A stretch of DNA of 64,000 bases from Sphingopyxis sp. H053 (lineage in GTDB: Bacteria; Pseudomonadota; Alphaproteobacteria; Sphingomonadales; Sphingomonadaceae): the NCBI RefSeq assembly GCF_001468225.1, contig NZ_LNRU01000001.1:1-64000 (forward strand), given 5' to 3'. The translations under genes and the position numbers were made by a program. The notes beneath the pieces are model-generated. The model was not told the DNA's origin. It made no database searches and saw only the letters and a list, made by a program, of their open reading frames with translations. This document shows positions 60,124 through 64,000 of this stretch, in pieces (position 1 is the stretch's first letter; each line of letters opens with the position of its first letter).

Positions 60124-61149
60124 ATGAACGACCAACGCAAAGTCAAGCGCCCGCCCTCGCTCCTCGAACGCGCAGCCGACATGTTCGGCCTCGATCCCGC
60201 GGCCAATGCGCCGACGATCGACGTGTCGAAGCTGCCGCCCGAAGCGCCCAAAAAGACGAAGACGGCGAAGCCGGAACCCGCCGCGGACGCGCCGCAGCCC
60301 GAAATCCTCGATCCGGTCATCGAGGCGGCGCCCGCCGTCGAGGCCGCGCCCGCCGCCCCAAAGCCGTCGCCGCGCAAGGATGTCGCCAAGGCGGCGCCCG
60401 CGGTCGTCCCGACGCGGCAGGGAACGATCGACCGTGCGCGCCTTGCATCGCGCGGCATGATCGTGCCCGGCACGCCGGTCACCGGCATCTCCGAAGAATA
60501 TCGCATCGTGAAGCGCGAGCTGATCCGCAATTTCGGCGGCGCTGGCAATCGCCCGATCCTGCCGCGCGGCCACCGCGTGCTGATCGCGTCGGCGAACCCG
60601 GGCGAGGGCAAAACCTTCTCGGCGGTCAATCTCGCGCTCAGCCTCGCGGTCGAGGCTGATCACGACGTGCTGCTGATCGACGCCGACATCGCCAAGCCGA
60701 GCGTGCTCGAAGCGCTCGGGCTCGATGACGGCCCCGGCCTGATGGACGCGCTCGCCGATCCGCATCTGCCGCTCGGCGACTGCCTGATCCAGACCGACAT
60801 TCCGGGCCTCAAGGTCATGCCCGCGGGCACCGGCCATATGCACGACACCGAACTTCTCGCCTCGGCGCGGACCGAGGCGTTGCTCGCGCAGCTCGAAGCG
60901 GGCGCCCCGGGGCGCATCCTCATCATCGATTCGCCGCCGGTGCTCGCGGCGTCGCCCGCGGCGGTGCTCGCGGGGCATGTCGGGCAGACGATCATGGTCG
61001 TGCGCGCCGACGAAACACTCGAATCCGCATTGCGCGACGCGATCGGCCTGATGGGCGCGTGCCCGCATATCCAGCTGCTCCTCAACGGGGTCAAATTCTC
61101 GCCGGGCGGTCGCCGCTTCGGCACCTATTACGGACAGGGAGGCGCGTGA
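60124..61149 (+). CDS. XrtA-associated tyrosine autokinase (CpsD/CapB-like)
   Basis: 341 residues from the ATG at 60124 (GGGGGAC upstream; an in-frame GTG at 60106 overlapping the previous stop is possible). A Pro/Ala linker (about 30-105) precedes a BY-kinase domain: Walker A ASANPGEGKTFSAVNLALS (Lys163), Walker A' VLLIDADIAKPSVL and Walker B ILIIDSPPVLA. The C-terminus has a YY pair (FGTYYGQGGA), not a long Tyr cluster. It works with the chain-length protein in the inner membrane. The stop overlaps the next start (TGATG). Confidence 0.9.
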   Translation: MNDQRKVKRPPSLLERAADMFGLDPAANAPTIDVSKLPPEAPKKTKTAKPEPAADAPQPEILDPVIEAAPAVEAAPAAPKPSPRKDVAKAAPAVVPTRQGTIDRARLASRGMIVPGTPVTGISEEYRIVKRELIRNFGGAGNRPILPRGHRVLIASANPGEGKTFSAVNLALSLAVEADHDVLLIDADIAKPSVLEALGLDDGPGLMDALADPHLPLGDCLIQTDIPGLKVMPAGTGHMHDTELLASARTEALLAQLEAGAPGRILIIDSPPVLAASPAAVLAGHVGQTIMVVRADETLESALRDAIGLMGACPHIQLLLNGVKFSPGGRRFGTYYGQGGA

Positions 61150-62864
61150 TGCGCACCACCACCACCACCATGCGTCATATGTCGACGCTGGCGGCCGTGC
61201 TGCTCGCCGGGACGGCGACGGGCGCGCACGCGCAATTTTCGGGCGATCCGGGAACGGGCAGCGGCAACGCGCCTGCGGCCGGCGCGCCGGCCTCCGAAGG
61301 CCGCGCCGCGAAGCGCGCCGAAGGCCGCCGTGCGCAGCGCCAGGTCGACGTCAGCCCCTATCTCGAAATCGGCCAGGTCCTGACCGCCGACCTCAAAAAT
61401 GGCGGCGACGTCCTCACCTATACGAACCTGGCGGTCGGCGTCGACGCGTCGATCGTGACGAACCGCGCCGAACTCGCGGGCACGCTGCGCTACGAACATA
61501 ACATCGGATGGAATGGCGGCCTCGGCGATTCGGACACGATCAGCGGCCTCGCCCGCGGACGGATCGAGGCCGCGCGCGGCCTGAATCTCGAAGGCGGCGC
61601 GCTCGCCACGCGCTCGCGCGCCGACGGACAGGGCGCCGCGAGCGGTCTGTTGATCGGCGACGCCAGCAACGTCGCGAACCTCTATTCGCTCTACGCTGGC
61701 CCGACCTTCGCGCGCCGCATCGCCGGGCTCGACGTCGGCGCCGGCTATCGCTTCGGTTATACCAAGGTCGATGTGGACCAGCCCCCGATCCTCTCGCCGG
61801 GAACGCAGCCGCAGGATATTTTCGACAGCTCGACGAACCATGTCGCGTGGGCCAGCGTCGGTGCGCGGCCGGGCGACCTGCCGTTCGGGTGGCAAGTGTC
61901 GGGCGGGTACGAGCGCGAGGACGCGAGCCAGCTCGACCAGCGCTACGAGGGCAAATATGCCCGCGCCGACGTCACGGTGCCGATCGGCCCGACGGTCGCG
62001 CTGCTAGGCGGCGTCGGCTACGAGGATATCGAGATCGGCCAGCGCAATCCGGTGGTCGATGCCAATGGTGTCCCGGTGCGCGATGCCAGCGGCCGTTTCA
62101 TCACCGACAAATCGACCCCGCGCCAGCTCTCGTTCGATACCGACGGGCTGATCTGGGATGCCGGCGTGATGTGGCAGCCGAGCCGCCGCACGTCGCTGAC
62201 CGCGCGCGTTGGCCGCCGCTATGGCGACACCATCTACACCGGCAGCTTCACCTATCGCGCCGACCATGCGACCTCGATCCAGGTTGGGGTCTATGACGGA
62301 TTGTCCAGCCTTGGCCGCGGCCTGTCGGGCGGGCTTGCCGCGCTGCCGACGCAATTCGACCCGACCCGCAATCCGATCAGCGGCGACGTCAATCCGTGCG
62401 TTTTCGGCCAGCAGGGCGGCGGCTGCCTCAGCAACCAGCTCGGCAATGCGACCTCGGCGCAGTATCGCAGCCGCGGTGTGCAGGCGACCTTGTCGTCGCG
62501 CTTCAGCGGATGGAGCTATGGCGTCGGCCTCGGTTACGACCAGCGTAAGCTGCTCGCGCCCTTGCTGTCGCCGATCGGCAGCCTCAACGGGATCAAGGAC
62601 GAGAATTATTATCTCTTCGTGTCGGCGGCGCGTCAGCTCGACGTCGATTCGGACCTCTCGCTGTCGGGTTACGTCAATTATTTCGACAATGGCGCGCCGG
62701 GCGCCAGCGACGTCCAGTCGGCGGGCCTGACCACATCCTATTCGCGGCGCTTCTGGCGCGGCCTCACGGGGACCGCGGCGGCCAGCCTCAACGCCTTCGA
62801 CCAAGAAGGCTTCAACAGTCAGCTTATCGGTTCAGCTTTGGTGGGACTTCGTTACAACTTCTGA
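61149..62864 (+). CDS. XrtA/PEP-CTERM-associated outer-membrane beta-barrel protein
   Basis: 571 residues from the ATG at 61149. Signal peptide (MRTTTTTMRHMSTLAAVLLA, to about Ala27), an Ala/Arg-rich segment, then alternating amphipathic strands with many aromatic-Gly patterns (LRYEHNIGWNGGLGD, GAGYRFGYTKVDV, ARVGRRYGDTIYTGSFTYR) and a C-terminal Phe (SALVGLRYNF), the BamA signal. This fits the TIGR03016-type outer-membrane component of XrtA clusters. Translational coupling to the kinase gene supports a role in export. Confidence 0.82.
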   Translation: MRTTTTTMRHMSTLAAVLLAGTATGAHAQFSGDPGTGSGNAPAAGAPASEGRAAKRAEGRRAQRQVDVSPYLEIGQVLTADLKNGGDVLTYTNLAVGVDASIVTNRAELAGTLRYEHNIGWNGGLGDSDTISGLARGRIEAARGLNLEGGALATRSRADGQGAASGLLIGDASNVANLYSLYAGPTFARRIAGLDVGAGYRFGYTKVDVDQPPILSPGTQPQDIFDSSTNHVAWASVGARPGDLPFGWQVSGGYEREDASQLDQRYEGKYARADVTVPIGPTVALLGGVGYEDIEIGQRNPVVDANGVPVRDASGRFITDKSTPRQLSFDTDGLIWDAGVMWQPSRRTSLTARVGRRYGDTIYTGSFTYRADHATSIQVGVYDGLSSLGRGLSGGLAALPTQFDPTRNPISGDVNPCVFGQQGGGCLSNQLGNATSAQYRSRGVQATLSSRFSGWSYGVGLGYDQRKLLAPLLSPIGSLNGIKDENYYLFVSAARQLDVDSDLSLSGYVNYFDNGAPGASDVQSAGLTTSYSRRFWRGLTGTAAASLNAFDQEGFNSQLIGSALVGLRYNF

Positions 62865-62886
62865 CCAGGCAACGGGAATTTTTGCG

Positions 62887-64000
62887 ATGTACGATCAGTT
62901 CTATGGTTTCACCGGGCGTCCGTTCCAGCTGACGCCAGACCCGCATTTCTATTTTGAAAGCGGCACCCACCGCAAAGCGATGTCCTACCTCGGCTATGGC
63001 CTCGCGCAGGGCGAAGGCTTCATCGTCATCACCGGCGACGTCGGCGCGGGCAAGACGACGCTCGTCGGCCATCTGATGAACACGATCGACGCCAACCGCC
63101 TCACCGCGGTCAAGCTGGTGTCGACGCAGGTCGAGGGCGACGATCTTCTCCGCCTCGTCGCCGAACAATTCGGCATCGAATGGGAAGGGCAGAGCAAGGC
63201 CGAACTGCTGCGCTCGATGGAGCAATATCTGCGCGAACAGGCGCGCGCCGGCCGCCGCACGCTGCTGATCGTCGACGAGGGGCAGAATCTCGCGATCTCG
63301 GCGCTCGAAGAGCTGCGCATGCTGTCGAACTTCCAGCTCGGCGGCCATTCGCTGCTGCAGATTTTCCTGCTCGGCCAGCCCGAATTCCGCCAGACCTTGT
63401 TCCATTCGCCGGCGCTCGAACAGCTGCGCCAGCGCGTGATCGCGACGCACCACCTCGATCCGATGGAGCCCGAAGAGGTCGAGCCCTATATCCTCCATCG
63501 TCTCGGCAAGGTCGGCTGGACGGGCAACCCCAGCTTCAGCCCCGACGCGTTCGAGGAAATCTTCGATTATAGCGAGGGCGTGCCGCGCAAGCTCAACGTA
63601 CTCGTCAGCCGCCTGCTGCTTTACGGCGCGGTCGAACAGATGAACCGCATCACCGCGCAGAATGTGCGCTCGGTGGTTGCCGAAATCGAGGCCGACCGCG
63701 GCATTGACGCGACGACGCTCGCGCCGCTGCCCGTCGACCAGGTCGTTGCGGCGGCCGCCGCTGCGGTGGCACCGACCCCCGCGCCCTTCGCCGTTCCGAC
63801 GCCCGCCAACGAAGCGCCGCTCGAATGGCCGCAGCGCGCCGCCGAGCCCGCCGCCGATGGACCTCCGCCCTTCGCAGCGCCCGCCGAACCCGCGCGCGTC
63901 GTCCAGCTGACCCCGCCCAAACCGGCGGAGCCCGAGGCCGATGTTCTGGAACTCGCGCCCGAGCCCGCGGCCGAAGCGCCCGCTCCGGCGGCGCCCGCGA
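62887..64000 (+). CDS. XrtA-associated ATPase (ExeA/AAA type), 5' part (runs off right edge)
   Basis: 371 codons are in the window; the 3' end is missing. MYDQFYGFTGRPFQLTPDP is the ExeA-like start; Walker A GDVGAGKTTL has Lys56; Walker B LLIVDEGQNL; sensor-type block FLLGQPEFRQTL. After about residue 270 comes a Pro/Ala/Glu-rich linker. Members sit beside chain-length and kinase genes in XrtA clusters. The function, perhaps assembly of the export machine, is inference. Confidence 0.9.
   Translation, partial: MYDQFYGFTGRPFQLTPDPHFYFESGTHRKAMSYLGYGLAQGEGFIVITGDVGAGKTTLVGHLMNTIDANRLTAVKLVSTQVEGDDLLRLVAEQFGIEWEGQSKAELLRSMEQYLREQARAGRRTLLIVDEGQNLAISALEELRMLSNFQLGGHSLLQIFLLGQPEFRQTLFHSPALEQLRQRVIATHHLDPMEPEEVEPYILHRLGKVGWTGNPSFSPDAFEEIFDYSEGVPRKLNVLVSRLLLYGAVEQMNRITAQNVRSVVAEIEADRGIDATTLAPLPVDQVVAAAAAAVAPTPAPFAVPTPANEAPLEWPQRAAEPAADGPPPFAAPAEPARVVQLTPPKPAEPEADVLELAPEPAAEAPAPAAPA

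Overview
The window comes from a GC-rich alphaproteobacterium of the Sphingomonadales, most likely a Sphingopyxis-like sphingomonad. I infer this from protein style, the psd-pssA and rpsB-tsf-pyrH-frr-uppS-cdsA-dxr-rseP-bamA-skp-fabZ order, and an XrtA (exosortase A, PEP-CTERM) polysaccharide cluster of the sphingomonad type. The absence of lpxD and lpxA from the skp-fabZ block also fits a group that builds its outer leaflet with glycosphingolipids. No rRNA, tRNA, CRISPR array or complete insertion sequence was found.

Layout. 1-3097: 5' part of a large autotransporter-like surface protein (minus strand, running off the left edge). 3.2-12.3 kb: DUF4126 membrane protein, NUDIX hydrolase, a small secreted or membrane peptide, a Nit-type amidase, an M16 peptidase, a CPA2 K+/H+ antiporter and icd. 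12.4-26.3 kb: a core block for phospholipids (psd, pssA, cdsA), translation (rpsB, tsf, frr, rpmE), UMP kinase, isoprenoids and cell-wall carrier (uppS, dxr), and outer-membrane biogenesis (rseP, bamA, skp), plus fabZ. 26.3-35.6 kb: glpK, a DEAD-box helicase, an unusually long MFS transporter, two alpha/beta hydrolases (one resembling intracellular PHA depolymerase), DUF5996 and a spermidine-synthase-like protein. 35.7-39.2 kb: an arginine-succinyltransferase operon (M20 peptidase-astA-astB) with overlapping genes. 39.3-52.1 kb: a diguanylate cyclase, a stand-alone WYL-like protein, malate synthase G, a CorA-type Mg2+ transporter behind a striking leader, a DJ-1 protein, a GMC oxidoreductase, trhO, a phage-like DNA-binding protein, a methyltransferase and trxB. 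52.2-64.0 kb: the XrtA cluster as two divergent operons. The leftward one is FemAB/GNAT - acyl carrier protein - hydrolase 2 - hydrolase 1. The rightward one is acyl-CoA ligase - PLP decarboxylase - export lipoprotein - chain-length protein - tyrosine kinase - outer-membrane protein - ATPase (cut by the right edge). XrtA itself is not in the window.

Between genes the window is rich in palindromic repeats. One superfamily of about 70-95 bp elements has CGTC...GACG ends and two hairpin halves that change together. A second family of about 135 bp has two full copies in opposite orientation and a fragment. A unique element of about 300 bp with nested inverted repeats lies between tsf and pyrH.

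The most promising new observation is the leader of the CorA-type gene near 43.4 kb. It has a good -35 box, a 20-codon leader peptide beginning Met-Asp-Pro-Asp with its own Shine-Dalgarno, and then two competing anti-Shine-Dalgarno segments. The second forms a strong hairpin that buries the ribosome site of the transporter. The arrangement resembles mgtL-type Mg2+ sensing by peptide-induced ribosome destabilisation. Starts were chosen by Shine-Dalgarno spacing and gene overlaps; functions are assigned from motifs seen in the translations, without database searches.
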